This document shows, one piece after another, positions 17,658 to 26,842 of a DNA stretch of 64,000 bases; the stretch's first letter is position 1; each line of letters starts with the position of its first letter. Origin of the DNA: a methane-oxidizing endosymbiont of Gigantopelta aegis (lineage in GTDB: Bacteria > Pseudomonadota > Gammaproteobacteria > Methylococcales > Methylomonadaceae). The notes beneath the pieces are model-generated. The model saw nothing but the letters and a program-made list of their open reading frames with translations. It searched no databases and was not told where the DNA came from. The position numbers and the translations under genes are program-made. The DNA lies in contig NZ_JAEHGD010000001.1 of assembly GCF_016097405.1 (NCBI RefSeq), positions 62,001 through 126,000 of the forward strand, read 5' to 3'.

Positions 17658-18590
17658 ATGGGAAAACATGCCTACTATTTCGCCTGGTCGATTGCCTTGC
17701 ATCTGGCGTTACTGCTGCTGTTTTTTCTGGGTGCATCGACTCGCAATCCAAACCGGGTACAAAAACCGGAACCTGAAATTATTGAAGCCTCGGTGCTCGA
17801 TGAAGATAAAATCGAACAGGAAGTTGCCAAGTTAAAACAGCAGGCGCAGGCCAAACAAAAACGCTTACAAGCCGAAAAAGAGAACGCCCAGAAACTGTTG
17901 CAACAGGCACGTCGGCAGCGTGAGCTGGAAGAACAAAAAATTCGTAAACTGGCACAGCAGCGAAAACAAGAAGCCGAACAACTGGCGCAAAAACGTGCTC
18001 AATTAAAACGCCAGCAGGAACAAGAAGCGGCGCGTCTGGCGGCGCTTGAAAAGCAACGGGCCGAAGCTGAAAAAAAACTGGCGCAGCAACGTAAAGCCGA
18101 ACAGCAAGCACGCCTGAAACGCGAACAGGCCGAGAAAAAACGCAAAGCTGAAGAGCAAGCGCGCAAAAAGGCTGAACAAGCCCGAAAAGCTGAACTGGCC
18201 CGTAAAAAGGCCGAACAAGCTCGAAAGGCTGAGCAGGCACGCAAGGCTGCGGAATTGGCTAGGCAGAAAGCGGCTGAAGAAGCCAAGCTACAAGCCCAAG
18301 CGGCTCGGAACATGACGATACGAGCATCGCGGGCGATTCAGCAAAAAGTCAACAACAGCTGGATTCGGCCGATGACTTCGCGCAAGGGGTTGCGCTGTAC
18401 GGTGCGTGTCACCTTATTGCCCAGCGGCGATGTCATGGATGTGCGTGTTGTGAAAAGCAGTGGTGATACGGTTTTTGACCGCTCGGCGGAAAATGCAGTT
18501 AGAAAGGCATCACCATTGCCCGTGCCGAAAGATCGCAGCGTCTTTAACAAGAACTTTAGAACCTTTACCTTTGTTTTTAATCCGGAATAA
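17658..18590 (+). CDS. tolA: Tol-Pal system protein TolA
   Basis: Inner-membrane anchored periplasm-spanning protein, 310 residues. It comprises an N-terminal helix (YYFAWSIALHLALLLLFFLG), a long Ala/Lys/Glu/Gln coiled coil from about 45 to 215, and a C-terminal TonB/TolA-like domain (RCTVRVTLLPSGDVMDVRVVKSSGDTVFD) that contacts TolB and Pal. It transmits TolQR energy to the outer membrane. The spacing of two bases from tolR indicates one transcript. Confidence 0.95.
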   Translation: MGKHAYYFAWSIALHLALLLLFFLGASTRNPNRVQKPEPEIIEASVLDEDKIEQEVAKLKQQAQAKQKRLQAEKENAQKLLQQARRQRELEEQKIRKLAQQRKQEAEQLAQKRAQLKRQQEQEAARLAALEKQRAEAEKKLAQQRKAEQQARLKREQAEKKRKAEEQARKKAEQARKAELARKKAEQARKAEQARKAAELARQKAAEEAKLQAQAARNMTIRASRAIQQKVNNSWIRPMTSRKGLRCTVRVTLLPSGDVMDVRVVKSSGDTVFDRSAENAVRKASPLPVPKDRSVFNKNFRTFTFVFNPE

Positions 18591-18596
18591 GCTGAC

Positions 18597-19892
18597 ATGA
18601 TAAAACGTAAACTCTTGTTGTTACTGCTAATAATAGGGCTGTTAGCTGGATTCGGTCCAGTGCGGGCGGAAGGATTAACCATTGAAATCACCAAAGGCAC
18701 CGAAGCTGCGATGCCAATCGCCATTGTGCCGTTTGGTCATGCGCCGGGCCGAGTGCCAAGGGTTGATATCGCTGCGGTGATTCAGGATGACTTAAGTGCC
18801 AGCGGTTATTTTAAACCCTTGCCTCGGGCTGATATGCTGACCCGGCCGACCGACCCCACCCGCATTCGGTTTCGTAACTGGCAGGCCTTAGGCCAGGATT
18901 ATTTATTGATTGGTCAGCTTACACCGACTGCAGGGCTGTATGAGATTCGCTTTCAATTGTTTGATGTGTATAAAAGCGAACAAATCATGGGCTACAAATT
19001 AACCACGCGGGGCGATAAATTACGGCAGGCTGCGCATAAAATAAGCGACCTGGTGTTTGAAAAACTGACCGGCAAACCGGGCGTTTTTAATACTCATATC
19101 GCCTATGTTACCAGCCGCCGGATTGCCGGTAACAAACGTCGCTACCGTTTGATGGTAGCTGATGCCGATGGTCATAATGCCCATGAAATCGCCGCATCCT
19201 CGCAACCTATCATGTCACCAGCCTGGTCACCCGATGGCAAGCGCATCGCCTATGTTTCGTTTGAAGGGCGACGATCGGCGATTTATGTGCAAACATTGGC
19301 GACAGGCAAACGGCAAAGGGTGGCGCATTGGCGCGGAATCAACGGCGCGCCGGCTTTTTCGCCGGATGGCAAGCAACTGGCTTTAACCTTATCTAAAGAC
19401 GGCAGCCCCGACATTTATATTTTGGATTTGACCACACGCCGGTTGCGAAAAATCACCCACAGCTATGCGATCGATACCGAAGCGACCTGGTCGCCGGATG
19501 GCCGCTATTTGGTATTCACTTCCGACCGGGGCGGCAAGCCGCAGCTGTATAAAATTTCGGCACAAGGTGGCCGGGCAAAACGCTTGACCTTTCGTGGCGA
19601 TTATAATGCGCGTGCCCAGTTTTCTCCTGATGGCCGCAAACTGCTGATGGTGCATGGCAATCGAGGCGATTATCGAATTGCCGTGATGGAGCTAGCCAAT
19701 GGCGCCATCAATGTTTTGAGCGGCGGCCGGCAGGATGAATCACCCAGCTTTGCGCCCAATGGCTCCATCGTGTTATACGCCACACGCAAAGGCAATAAAT
19801 CCTATTTAGCCACGGTATCGGCCGATGGCAGTATGCACCGAAGATTGGCATTCAGCGGCGGTGATGTCAGAGAACCGGCCTGGGGGCTTTAA
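18597..19892 (+). CDS. tolB: Tol-Pal system beta-propeller protein TolB
   Basis: Periplasmic protein of 431 residues with a signal peptide (MIKRKLLLLLLIIGLLAGFGPVRA), an N-terminal domain (IAIVPFGH) and a six-bladed propeller shown by repeated SPDG/SPAWSPDGK, FSPDGK, TWSPDGR and FSPDGRK units. It binds Pal and TolA. The gene starts six bases after tolA. Confidence 0.97.
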   Translation: MIKRKLLLLLLIIGLLAGFGPVRAEGLTIEITKGTEAAMPIAIVPFGHAPGRVPRVDIAAVIQDDLSASGYFKPLPRADMLTRPTDPTRIRFRNWQALGQDYLLIGQLTPTAGLYEIRFQLFDVYKSEQIMGYKLTTRGDKLRQAAHKISDLVFEKLTGKPGVFNTHIAYVTSRRIAGNKRRYRLMVADADGHNAHEIAASSQPIMSPAWSPDGKRIAYVSFEGRRSAIYVQTLATGKRQRVAHWRGINGAPAFSPDGKQLALTLSKDGSPDIYILDLTTRRLRKITHSYAIDTEATWSPDGRYLVFTSDRGGKPQLYKISAQGGRAKRLTFRGDYNARAQFSPDGRKLLMVHGNRGDYRIAVMELANGAINVLSGGRQDESPSFAPNGSIVLYATRKGNKSYLATVSADGSMHRRLAFSGGDVREPAWGL

Positions 19893-19896
19893 TCGA

Positions 19897-19965
19897 TTTT
19901 AACCCAGTCTTACCATTGTCGTGTCACAGTTAATTTTATGTTATTGATTGGATACTGGGTTAAAA
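19897..19965. repeat. Inverted repeat between tolB and pal
   Basis: TTTTAACCCAGT (19897-19908) and ACTGGGTTAAAA (19954-19965) are perfect 12-bp inverted copies separated by 45 bp. A related AACCCAGC/GCTGGGTT pair lies at 62846-62894. Followed at 19984-20020 by a GTAGGGTGG...AAACCCATT unit. It might attenuate tolB-pal read-through, but the function is unproven. Confidence 0.5.
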
Positions 19966-20052
19966 GAAATAATTAACACAAAATGTAGGGTGGCGAGGCA
20001 ATAGTCAAAACCCATTATCTGAGCGAATAAAACCTGAATGGAGATATAAATC

Positions 20053-20625
20053 ATGCACCTTAAACAATACAAGCTGTTCGGCATCGTGCTCTTAACCCTG
20101 ACGCTTGCAGCCTGCAGCTCAACCGAAGAAAAGGCCGCTAGCATTATCGACCAAAGCCAGAATGCCGGCGCAGTCGTTCCCGCAGATGGCGCGACGACAA
20201 AAGGTTACAGTGATGAAGCCGATATTGCCGGCACCGAATTGAGCGCCGAAGAATTAGGCGCAGAATTTAGCGACCCACAAAGCCTACTGTCCAAGCGTAC
20301 TATTTATTTTCAATACGATAGCAGCCAGGTGCAGCAGGATTTTATTCCCGTAATTGCCGCCCATGCCGCTTATTTATTACAACATCCAAATTACAAGCTG
20401 GTGCTGGAAGGGCACGCCGACGAACGTGGTTCGCCCGAATATAATATTGCACTTGGCGAACAACGTGCTAAAGCTGTCAGCCGTTTGATGGAAGCACAGG
20501 GGGTGCCTCCTGCACAGATTACTATCGTCAGCTATGGCGAAGAAAAACCCGCCGTTGATGGGCATGATGAAGCTGCCTGGCAATTAAACAGACGTGTCGA
20601 ACTGGTTTATGAAGGTGTCAAATGA
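20053..20625 (+). CDS. pal: Peptidoglycan-associated lipoprotein Pal
   Basis: Outer-membrane lipoprotein of 190 residues. The signal ends in a lipobox with Cys21 (LTLTLAACSS). The C-terminal OmpA-like domain shows IYFQYDSSQV and LEGHADERGSPEYNIALGEQRA, the diaminopimelate-binding motif. It anchors the outer membrane to peptidoglycan and is the terminal partner of TolA/TolB. A 4-bp overlap couples it to cpoB. Confidence 0.97.
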   Translation: MHLKQYKLFGIVLLTLTLAACSSTEEKAASIIDQSQNAGAVVPADGATTKGYSDEADIAGTELSAEELGAEFSDPQSLLSKRTIYFQYDSSQVQQDFIPVIAAHAAYLLQHPNYKLVLEGHADERGSPEYNIALGEQRAKAVSRLMEAQGVPPAQITIVSYGEEKPAVDGHDEAAWQLNRRVELVYEGVK

Positions 20626-21398
20626 ATAAAAAACTGTTGCTGCTGTTATCACTTATCAGCAATGTGAATGCCGATGTCCGGCCGCTGCCGCCTGTTGTTG
20701 ACAATTCAATGGTCTCTAATGGCGCACAATATACCCATGCAGCGCCGGCTAATGGCGTTGTGTTTGAATTATTGGGTCGGATTGAACAACTTCAACGTGA
20801 AGTGCAGGAACTGCGTGGCATGGTGGAAGAGCAAGGCTATCAGCTCAGTGAATTGAAAAAACGCCAAAACAATATATACACCGACCTGGATCAACGCCTT
20901 CAAGCCCTGGCAAATGGACAACCGCTGCCACAAAACACAATTCAGCACGCAGGCACCGAGGCAGTGCAATCGCAACAGGCAGAAACCCAGGCAGAAACCT
21001 CGGCACCCGCGCAAATATCCGATAAGGATGACTATCAAAAAGCCTACGAATTATTACGTAATGGTCATAATAGCCAGGCCATCAAGGCCTTTAAGGCATT
21101 TATTCAGCAATTTCCAGCCAGTGAATACGCCGACAATGCTCAATACTGGCTGGGTGAAGCCTATAAAGTCAACCAACAGCCAGAACTGGCTAAAGCGGCT
21201 TTTCAAAAAGTCATCGAACAATACCCGGATAGCTCAAAAGTGCCCGATGCTTTGCTTAAACTTGGCTATATCGCGATTGAACAAAACAACCTGGCTAAAG
21301 CCCGCGACTATTTAACCCGAGTCAAAGTTGATTATCCGGGTACGGCGGCCGCGCACTTGGCTGAAAAACGACTATTGCGATTGGACAGACGCCTGTAA
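20622..21398 (+). CDS. cpoB: Cell division coordinator CpoB (YbgF)
   Basis: Periplasmic protein of 258 residues. It has a short signal sequence (MNKKLLLLLSLISNVNA), an N-terminal trimerising coiled coil (ELLGRIEQLQREVQELRGM), a low-complexity Gln/Glu/Ala linker and a C-terminal TPR region (DDYQKAYELLRNGHNSQAIKAFKAF..., SEYADNAQYWLGEAY). It links Tol function to peptidoglycan synthesis during division. Last gene of the tol-pal set. Confidence 0.95.
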   Translation: MNKKLLLLLSLISNVNADVRPLPPVVDNSMVSNGAQYTHAAPANGVVFELLGRIEQLQREVQELRGMVEEQGYQLSELKKRQNNIYTDLDQRLQALANGQPLPQNTIQHAGTEAVQSQQAETQAETSAPAQISDKDDYQKAYELLRNGHNSQAIKAFKAFIQQFPASEYADNAQYWLGEAYKVNQQPELAKAAFQKVIEQYPDSSKVPDALLKLGYIAIEQNNLAKARDYLTRVKVDYPGTAAAHLAEKRLLRLDRRL

Positions 21399-21401
21399 GT
21401 G

Positions 21402-22046
21402 ATGGAAAAAAGCATACGCATAAGCGAAATTTTTTATTCGCTGCAAGGCGAGTCCGACAGCGTGGGCTGGCCTACTGTCTTTATTCGCCTGACAGGTTGT
21501 CCCTTGCGCTGTGTCTGGTGTGATACCGAATACGCCTTTCACGGGGGCGAGCGGCAAACTATCGAGCACATCACAGAACGGCTCAAACAATGGCAAACCC
21601 GATTTGTAACCGTAACCGGTGGCGAACCCTTAGCCCAGCCTGCCTGCCTGGATTTGTTATCGACGCTAGCCGACCAGGGCTATCAGGTGTCGCTGGAAAC
21701 CAGTGGTGCGATGGATATTTCAAAGGTTGACTCGCGCGTGATTAAAGTGATGGATATCAAGCCACCCGCTTCCGGTGAAATGGCACGTAATCGCTACGAT
21801 AATATTGATTATCTGACTGCTAAAGACCAGGTCAAATTCGTCATTGCCGATGATAAGGACTACGTCTGGAGCAAACAGATCGTTGAACGCTACAATCTGG
21901 CTGAACGTTGCCAAGTCTTATTCTCCCCCGTGATGGGGAAAATGTCACCCGCTAGACTAGCGGATAACATTCTTAAGCATCAGTTGCCGGTTCGATTTCA
22001 ACTACAACTTCATAAAACACTTTGGGCCGATGCCCGGGGTAAATAA
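21402..22046 (+). CDS. queE: 7-carboxy-7-deazaguanine synthase QueE
   Basis: Radical-SAM enzyme of preQ0/queuosine synthesis. The CxxxCxxC cluster site is [10 protein letters not shown], preceded by [19 protein letters not shown] holds the SAM-binding GGE. The ATG at 21402 is preferred, although GTG at 21399 abuts the cpoB stop in the same frame. About 214 residues. It forms a pair with queC. Confidence 0.95.
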   Translation: MEKSIRISEIFYSLQGESDSVGWPTVFIRLTGCPLRCVWCDTEYAFHGGERQTIEHITERLKQWQTRFVTVTGGEPLAQPACLDLLSTLADQGYQVSLETSGAMDISKVDSRVIKVMDIKPPASGEMARNRYDNIDYLTAKDQVKFVIADDKDYVWSKQIVERYNLAERCQVLFSPVMGKMSPARLADNILKHQLPVRFQLQLHKTLWADARGK

Positions 22047-22051
22047 ACACT

Positions 22052-22723
22052 ATGTCAAAAAAAGCTGTCATCCTGCTGTCTGGCGGGCTGGATTCTATTA
22101 CCGTTTTAGCCCATGCCAAACAACAAGGTTACCACTGTTACGCCCTCAGTTTTGAATATGGCCAGCGCCATAATGCAGAACTCGAGGCGGCCAGAAATAT
22201 TGCCAAACATTACCAGGTCATCGAACATAAAATCATCCGCATCGATCTCGGCTCCATTGGTGGCTCGGCCCTGACCGACGATCATATCGCTGTGCCACAG
22301 ACACCCCAGCAAGGCATCCCCGTTACCTATGTGCCCGCGCGCAACACCATCTTTCTCTCTTTCGCACTAGGCTGGGCCGAAGTGTTGCAGGCCCACGATA
22401 TTTTTATCGGTGTCAATGCTGTCGATTACTCAGGCTACCCCGATTGTCGGCCTGAATTTATCAAAGCTTTTCAGGACTTGGCTAACCTGGCCACCAAAGC
22501 TACGGTAGAAGGCCAGCAAATTACCATACACACACCGCTGATAAACCTAAGCAAAGCTGACATTATCAAACAAGGATTGGCTTTAGGCGTTGATTATCGT
22601 CATACCGTTTCCTGCTATTCCGCCGACCCGCAAGGCCGCGCCTGTGGTCAATGCGACGCCTGCCGCCTGCGAGCTGCGGGCTTTAAAAACTTAGGGCTAG
22701 AAGACCCCACCCGTTATCAATAG
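22052..22723 (+). CDS. queC: 7-cyano-7-deazaguanine synthase QueC
   Basis: ATP-dependent conversion of 7-carboxy-7-deazaguanine to preQ0. The N-terminal PP-loop is [15 protein letters not shown]. The C-terminal zinc site uses Cys residues in [18 protein letters not shown]. 223 residues, five bases after queE. Together with queG at 58600-59661 it gives both early and late queuosine genes in this window. Confidence 0.96.
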   Translation: MSKKAVILLSGGLDSITVLAHAKQQGYHCYALSFEYGQRHNAELEAARNIAKHYQVIEHKIIRIDLGSIGGSALTDDHIAVPQTPQQGIPVTYVPARNTIFLSFALGWAEVLQAHDIFIGVNAVDYSGYPDCRPEFIKAFQDLANLATKATVEGQQITIHTPLINLSKADIIKQGLALGVDYRHTVSCYSADPQGRACGQCDACRLRAAGFKNLGLEDPTRYQ

Positions 22724-22853
22724 CTCGCGCGATCTAACGTGCTTGCGTAGAACGCCTAAATCCCGGTTGCCAAGAGTGTAAAAATGTTTAATACTGAACA
22801 ATGCATCCGGGCGATGCAAGATAAAAAATACACTCAACGGAGGACACCTGTTC

Positions 22854-23150
22854 ATGAAAAAAACTATCGCTTTAGGGCTGAGCCTTTTCGGCCTAACTCT
22901 GGTAACCCCATCGGCAATGGCAAACAGCGACTACCCGGCATCTGACTATCAGCCTAAAGTCGTCTATATCGATAAAGAAGCGACGCAAGCCAGTAGCGGT
23001 GGTTCAAGCTTCGACCCCGATTACCCGGCGGCAAATTTTCAGCCTAAAGTCGTCTACCTCGACAAAACTGCTGCCAGAAAACCCCCTGTTATCAAATTTG
23101 ACCCTAACTACCCCGCCGCATATTTTCAGCCCAAAGTGATTTACCCTTAA
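22854..23150 (+). CDS. Small secreted protein with three DYPAxxFQPKVVY repeats
   Basis: 98 residues, no family recognised. A signal peptide (MKKTIALGLSLFGLTLVTPSAMA) is followed by three near-identical units at about 26-41, 54-71 and 83-98 with consensus D-x-D/N-Y-P-A-x-x-F-Q-P-K-V-V-Y-x-D-K. Linkers are Ser/Gly- or Pro-rich. The mature protein is almost only repeats. A strong SD (CGGAGGAC) precedes the ATG, and an intrinsic terminator follows at 23181-23208, so it is probably a monocistronic, well-expressed gene. The conserved Tyr, Pro and Lys pattern suggests a binding or assembly unit, not an enzyme (inference). Confidence 0.75.
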   Translation: MKKTIALGLSLFGLTLVTPSAMANSDYPASDYQPKVVYIDKEATQASSGGSSFDPDYPAANFQPKVVYLDKTAARKPPVIKFDPNYPAAYFQPKVIYP

Positions 23151-23180
23151 ATCATTCAGTACAGTAATCGAAATCACCCT

Positions 23181-23208
23181 AAAAAGGCAGGCAAAAGTCT
23201 GCCTTTTT
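23181..23208 (+). terminator. Intrinsic terminator after the small repeat protein
   Basis: AAAAAGGCAG pairs with CTGCCTTTTT around an 8-nt loop, 30 bp after the stop of the 98-residue gene. The T-run is at the 3' side. The symmetric A/T flanks would allow function in both directions. Confidence 0.85.
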
Positions 23209-23419
23209 ATACGCTTCATCATAACGCCGACGACGCTCGCTAACCGAAGCGGCCTGTCTTGCTACCAACCTCTTCCGTGCAAAACTATATCTGATGGCAT
23301 AAAAAATGCTGTCAGATATAAAACATAAAAACGCAAAATAACAGCCAATGCGCTGAATACTACACATTACCCCGTTATAGACTGCACATAAACAGTGTTT
23401 GATAAAGGTAAAGTGTGTG

Positions 23420-23460
23420 ATATGCCGCACAAAAAATGCGTTAAATAACATAGTTTAATT
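23420..23460. repeat. Dispersed ~45-bp repeat, copy 2, in front of a prepilin gene
   Basis: ATATGCCGCA (23420-23429) and TTAAATAACATAGTTTAATT (23441-23460) repeat the words seen at 2896-2940 and 41477-41522. The unit ends 17 bp before the prepilin start at 23478, inside the region expected to hold its promoter or leader. The rest of 23209-23419 shows no gene. Confidence 0.65.
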
Positions 23461-23477
23461 AAATACAGGTTGAAACA

Positions 23478-24911
23478 GTGAAACAGCAGGGTTTTTCCTT
23501 AATCGAACTGGTCACCGTGTTATTGATTATCACGGTTCTCAGCACCATCGCCATCCGTTCCACCGTCGATATTGGCTACAACGCCCGTTACGAGCAAACC
23601 AAAGATCGCCTGAACAGCATCAAACAAGCCATCATCGGCAATCCCAATCGCTACCTGAACGGCCAGCCGGATATTCATGGCTTTGTCGCCGATATGGGGC
23701 GGTTGCCGGATAATGTTAGGGAGTTAATTCAACGTTATAATTGCTCAAATCCAGTAGGAGCTGGTCCGAATAATTGCATAACGCCAGGAACACCTGCATG
23801 GTTTGATACTACAAATGTTTCAGTAAGTAACAATTTAAAACATGGTTGGAATGGCCCTTATTTAACCGTATCGGATAATCCGGCCAACCCGGATGCTTAT
23901 ACCGATGGCTGGGGACGGGAAGCTCAAGGATATTGCAGTGATCCGACCATTACGGACCAAACTGCTTGTACCGGAGCAAATACATGGACTGTGGCTGCAA
24001 ATGATTTTAATTATGGATGGGGCTATGTAATTGACAATCCGAATACAGGTGATTTAACCATTAAGAGTTATGGACGGGACCAAACAGCGGGAGGGAGTGG
24101 AGATTTTGAAGGAGATTATCCTTCAAGCCAGCCGGTCATCAATCAAAGTGACTGGGTAGTGAGTATCAGTGGCGGAGTAACGATAGGATTTATAAAACCC
24201 TATACACCTGTTCAGCGAGCATCTCAGCCAACCTCTTTATGCACAGACCCTACCAATATAACAGAATCAACCTGTTTAACTCCTGAATCCTGGTATGGCG
24301 GGTGTAGTAAAGCCGGTTATATCAATAAAGATAGCTGTATAGCTGCCGGAGGAAATTGGAAATCATGTTCTGATGGGGTCAGTACGAACAAAACAACCTG
24401 CGAAGCGGCGTCAGGACATTGGTATGGAGAAGGCTATGGATGCAGTAATCAGCAAGCGAATGATAAGGTCAGTTGTTTGGCACTTTCCGCTATTTGGAGA
24501 AGTTGTACCGACAATGGAACGATAACCGATCAGGCAACCTGTTTGTTGAATAATCAAATATGGTATGGCGATTCGAACTATACGGTGGATTTACCGCCTC
24601 AGCCAGGTTCATACAATTCGAGAAATATTTGTATGAAGGTTTTTTTCCGGAAAAATGATGGAACAGTGGGGGCTGCAGAGAGCAGTGCGGTTTCAATCGT
24701 CGAGAATGGTGGTTTTCAGACAATTACGCTTAATACTTTTAAAGATAGTACAAATACTGTTGTTACCGATATTCCCATAGGTATAAATTCCATAGGGATC
24801 TACACACATGATGGCACAAACTGTACAACGAACATTTATCCAGCAGATAGAGCTGGCCCCATCCCGGTATTATTCGCTCCACACCGCCAGTTAGCGGTGA
24901 TTCAATGGTAA
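23478..24911 (+). CDS. Large prepilin-like protein with six Cys-Cys-Trp modules
   Basis: A type IV prepilin signal: MKQQG before FSLIELVTVLLIITVLSTIAI, with cleavage after Gly5 and Glu at mature position 5. The 477 residues are very long for a pilin. After the helix comes a pilin-like segment (WNGPYLT, GWGREAQG). Six modules of the form C-x(10,11)-C-x(5,6)-W then begin at Cys153, 255, 276, 297, 322 and 343, several carrying a T/D-x-x-x-C spacing. Such modules may form disulfide-locked loops exposed at a pilus tip (inference). GTG start. No downstream operon partner is tightly spaced. Confidence 0.8.
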   Translation: MKQQGFSLIELVTVLLIITVLSTIAIRSTVDIGYNARYEQTKDRLNSIKQAIIGNPNRYLNGQPDIHGFVADMGRLPDNVRELIQRYNCSNPVGAGPNNCITPGTPAWFDTTNVSVSNNLKHGWNGPYLTVSDNPANPDAYTDGWGREAQGYCSDPTITDQTACTGANTWTVAANDFNYGWGYVIDNPNTGDLTIKSYGRDQTAGGSGDFEGDYPSSQPVINQSDWVVSISGGVTIGFIKPYTPVQRASQPTSLCTDPTNITESTCLTPESWYGGCSKAGYINKDSCIAAGGNWKSCSDGVSTNKTTCEAASGHWYGEGYGCSNQQANDKVSCLALSAIWRSCTDNGTITDQATCLLNNQIWYGDSNYTVDLPPQPGSYNSRNICMKVFFRKNDGTVGAAESSAVSIVENGGFQTITLNTFKDSTNTVVTDIPIGINSIGIYTHDGTNCTTNIYPADRAGPIPVLFAPHRQLAVIQW

Positions 24912-24919
24912 TGGTTGAT

Positions 24920-25073
24920 CTCGTTCCCACGCTTCGCCGCACAAGGATGTGCAAGTGCAGCTTGAAACAGGATGTCGGTTGCTGCCGCGTGGGAATGCAT
25001 ATCACGGACGCTCCATCGTCCCGTGACGTACAACGTCATAAAAGGCATTCCCACGTATAACGTGGGAACGAGG
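24920..25073. repeat. REP cluster (CGTTCCCACG / CGTGGGAACG type)
   Basis: Starts TCGTTCCCACG and ends CGTGGGAACGAGG. Inside are a single inverted unit of the 51-bp sequence that is tandemly repeated at 34213-34365 (CCGCACAAGGATGTGC... side), plus GACGCTCC/CGTCCCGTGACG hairpins. The same family recurs at eight other places in the window and is associated with the RAYT gene at 26843. Confidence 0.85.
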
Positions 25074-25116
25074 TGAACGCTTTCTCTGACAGAATTTTTA
25101 ATAAAAGGTAAAAACA

Positions 25117-25695
25117 ATGCAAATCAAAGGAATCTATGTTTTTTTACTATTAGGCTTTATTCAACTGGCGGCTTTGTTTGTTGCTTCGCCTTATATGACC
25201 GCACAAAAAATTGCAGAGATCATTCACACTGAAGATGAAGCCGCCTGGGCTAAGGAAATTGATCAGGATTATTTCAAAAAATACACACGAGCATTACTCG
25301 ATGGCATGCTTCGGATCAAAATGTCGGCTGATATACAACGTGGCCATACGCGCGAAGCACTGCAAGACTATACCTTTGCTAGCAAAACGCTGGAAAAGCA
25401 TGTTAATAAATTGGTTTCAAACCAAGGGATACCGCGTTTTTTATGCGGTGAAGTTTTAGAAGATGTCGCTAAAAACGACCAAACAGGTGGTTGCTGGCAA
25501 GCTAAGGGTAGCGTTAAATGGTTAGGCTTGAACCGGGCAGCGATTGAATATATCAACCCTAAACGCAATTGGCATAGCCGTTTACTGTTACAGCGCACAG
25601 GTCTTTTATCCTGGCGGGTAGTGGATGTCGAATTGCCTTTGGATCAAATACTGCAAACCTTTGTGAATACTTTGAAGGCGGCTGAAAAAATGTAG
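25117..25695 (+). CDS. DUF2939-like membrane-anchored protein
   Basis: 192 residues. The N-terminal helix IYVFLLLGFIQLAALFVASPYMTAQKIAEIIHTEDEAAWAKEID fits DUF2939 proteins (signal anchor, then an 'SPY...I..A...D...' start). The remainder holds two Cys (FLCGEVL, GGCWQAKG) and a WRVVDVELP strand. The function of the family is unknown. It sits between two prepilin genes. Confidence 0.7.
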   Translation: MQIKGIYVFLLLGFIQLAALFVASPYMTAQKIAEIIHTEDEAAWAKEIDQDYFKKYTRALLDGMLRIKMSADIQRGHTREALQDYTFASKTLEKHVNKLVSNQGIPRFLCGEVLEDVAKNDQTGGCWQAKGSVKWLGLNRAAIEYINPKRNWHSRLLLQRTGLLSWRVVDVELPLDQILQTFVNTLKAAEKM

Positions 25696-25870
25696 TGATG
25701 TAGGGATAGCTACGACTGTATGGATGCAGAGCAAAGAGCAACGAAAAAGCTGTTGCCGAAAGCGAAGCGAAACCCATCAAAACGAGTGGCAAGGTGCTTA
25801 AATTGATGGGGGATATTAGACCATGACCGGTGGTGTGCTTTTATGTGTTTGAGATCAAGAGAATGAAAAA

Positions 25871-26668
25871 ATGATAAACAAGTTTTTTGAAAAAGGGATG
25901 ACGCTCCTCGAATTGACAATTGTGTTGCTCGTCTTGGTGGCATTGGCGGGCTTGACGATACCGTATGTTTCCGGCACCGGCCAAATGGCGCGTTGTCAGG
26001 CGACCGATGCGACCATGCGGGCGATTAAAGAAGCGATTATGGGTGGCGCCAGCGGGCCGGGGTTTTATGGGGATTTGTTGGGGTATTATCCCAAAAAGAC
26101 CAAGGGAACGGCTGCTGATTATGATTTGCATTATTTATTTACCAGATATGATGTTGGTGCTAGTGCTTCAGATTGGTCAAAATATAATCCCAAAACAGCA
26201 GTCGGCTGGCGGGGGCCTTATTTAGATCAAGGACGAAGTTTGAAGGCGGATGTATTGAATAAATTAAATTCAACCTTTGATGATACTAACTATGTGCATA
26301 TTGGCTTAAAATTATATGATGGTGCTGATGCTGATACTACAAAAACAGTTCAGGAAGCTGAGAAATTAGTGCATATCATGGATGCCTGGAATAGACCGAT
26401 AATCCTTCAAATTCCCTATGACACTTATACATCAACTTATACACTTGAGTATGCCCGCCTAGTTTCAGCCGGACCTGGTTCTGGAATGAAGCCGGGGGAT
26501 GCTAAGATTGATACACATATACAATATAACAGTAATCAAACGAATTCTTGTCCTGATACCAATATATCAAAAACATTTGATGCCTGTGACCGAAAAGACG
26601 ACAGGGTTCTTTATTTAAAACATCCCGACCCATACGCAGCAGGCAACACCCCCTGTGATCAGTTATAA
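25871..26668 (+). CDS. Prepilin-like protein (MSHA-type minor pilin)
   Basis: 265 residues. The leader MINKFFEKG precedes MTLLELTIVLLVLVALAGLT, a type III-methylated prepilin motif (Gly then Met, Glu5). The mature part has WRGPYLDQG, which echoes WNGPYLT of the 23478 pilin, and a C-terminal Cys pair (NSCPDTN and DACDRK). It shares the leader and helix style of the pilin at 38783-39793. The start ATG lies after a short AATGAAAAA. Confidence 0.85.
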   Translation: MINKFFEKGMTLLELTIVLLVLVALAGLTIPYVSGTGQMARCQATDATMRAIKEAIMGGASGPGFYGDLLGYYPKKTKGTAADYDLHYLFTRYDVGASASDWSKYNPKTAVGWRGPYLDQGRSLKADVLNKLNSTFDDTNYVHIGLKLYDGADADTTKTVQEAEKLVHIMDAWNRPIILQIPYDTYTSTYTLEYARLVSAGPGSGMKPGDAKIDTHIQYNSNQTNSCPDTNISKTFDACDRKDDRVLYLKHPDPYAAGNTPCDQL

Positions 26669-26674
26669 GTTTTG

Positions 26675-26812
26675 CTCGCTCCAGCATCATGTGACGTGCA
26701 ACGTCACTATAGGCATTCCCACGCCGGAGCGTGGGAACGAGAGGGGCGGATTCTCGTTCCCACGTTATACGTGGGAATGCATACCGGGACGCTCCAGCGT
26801 CCCGTAACGCGG
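26675..26812. repeat. REP cluster 5' of the RAYT gene
   Basis: Contains GTGACGTGCAACGTCAC, TTCCCACGCC...GCGTGGGAACGAG, then CTCGTTCCCACGTTATACGTGGGAAT and GGGACGCTCCAGCGTCCC hairpins. The cluster ends about 30 bp before the RAYT gene. Confidence 0.85.
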
Positions 26813-26842
26813 GCGGGAGAATATCAAAAGTGAGGAAATGTT

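Noticed and set aside
17779-18313. Long antisense frames opposite tolA rich in Ala/Arg/Cys or Phe
   Set aside because: Byproduct of the biased Ala-Lys-Gln coiled-coil codons of tolA.
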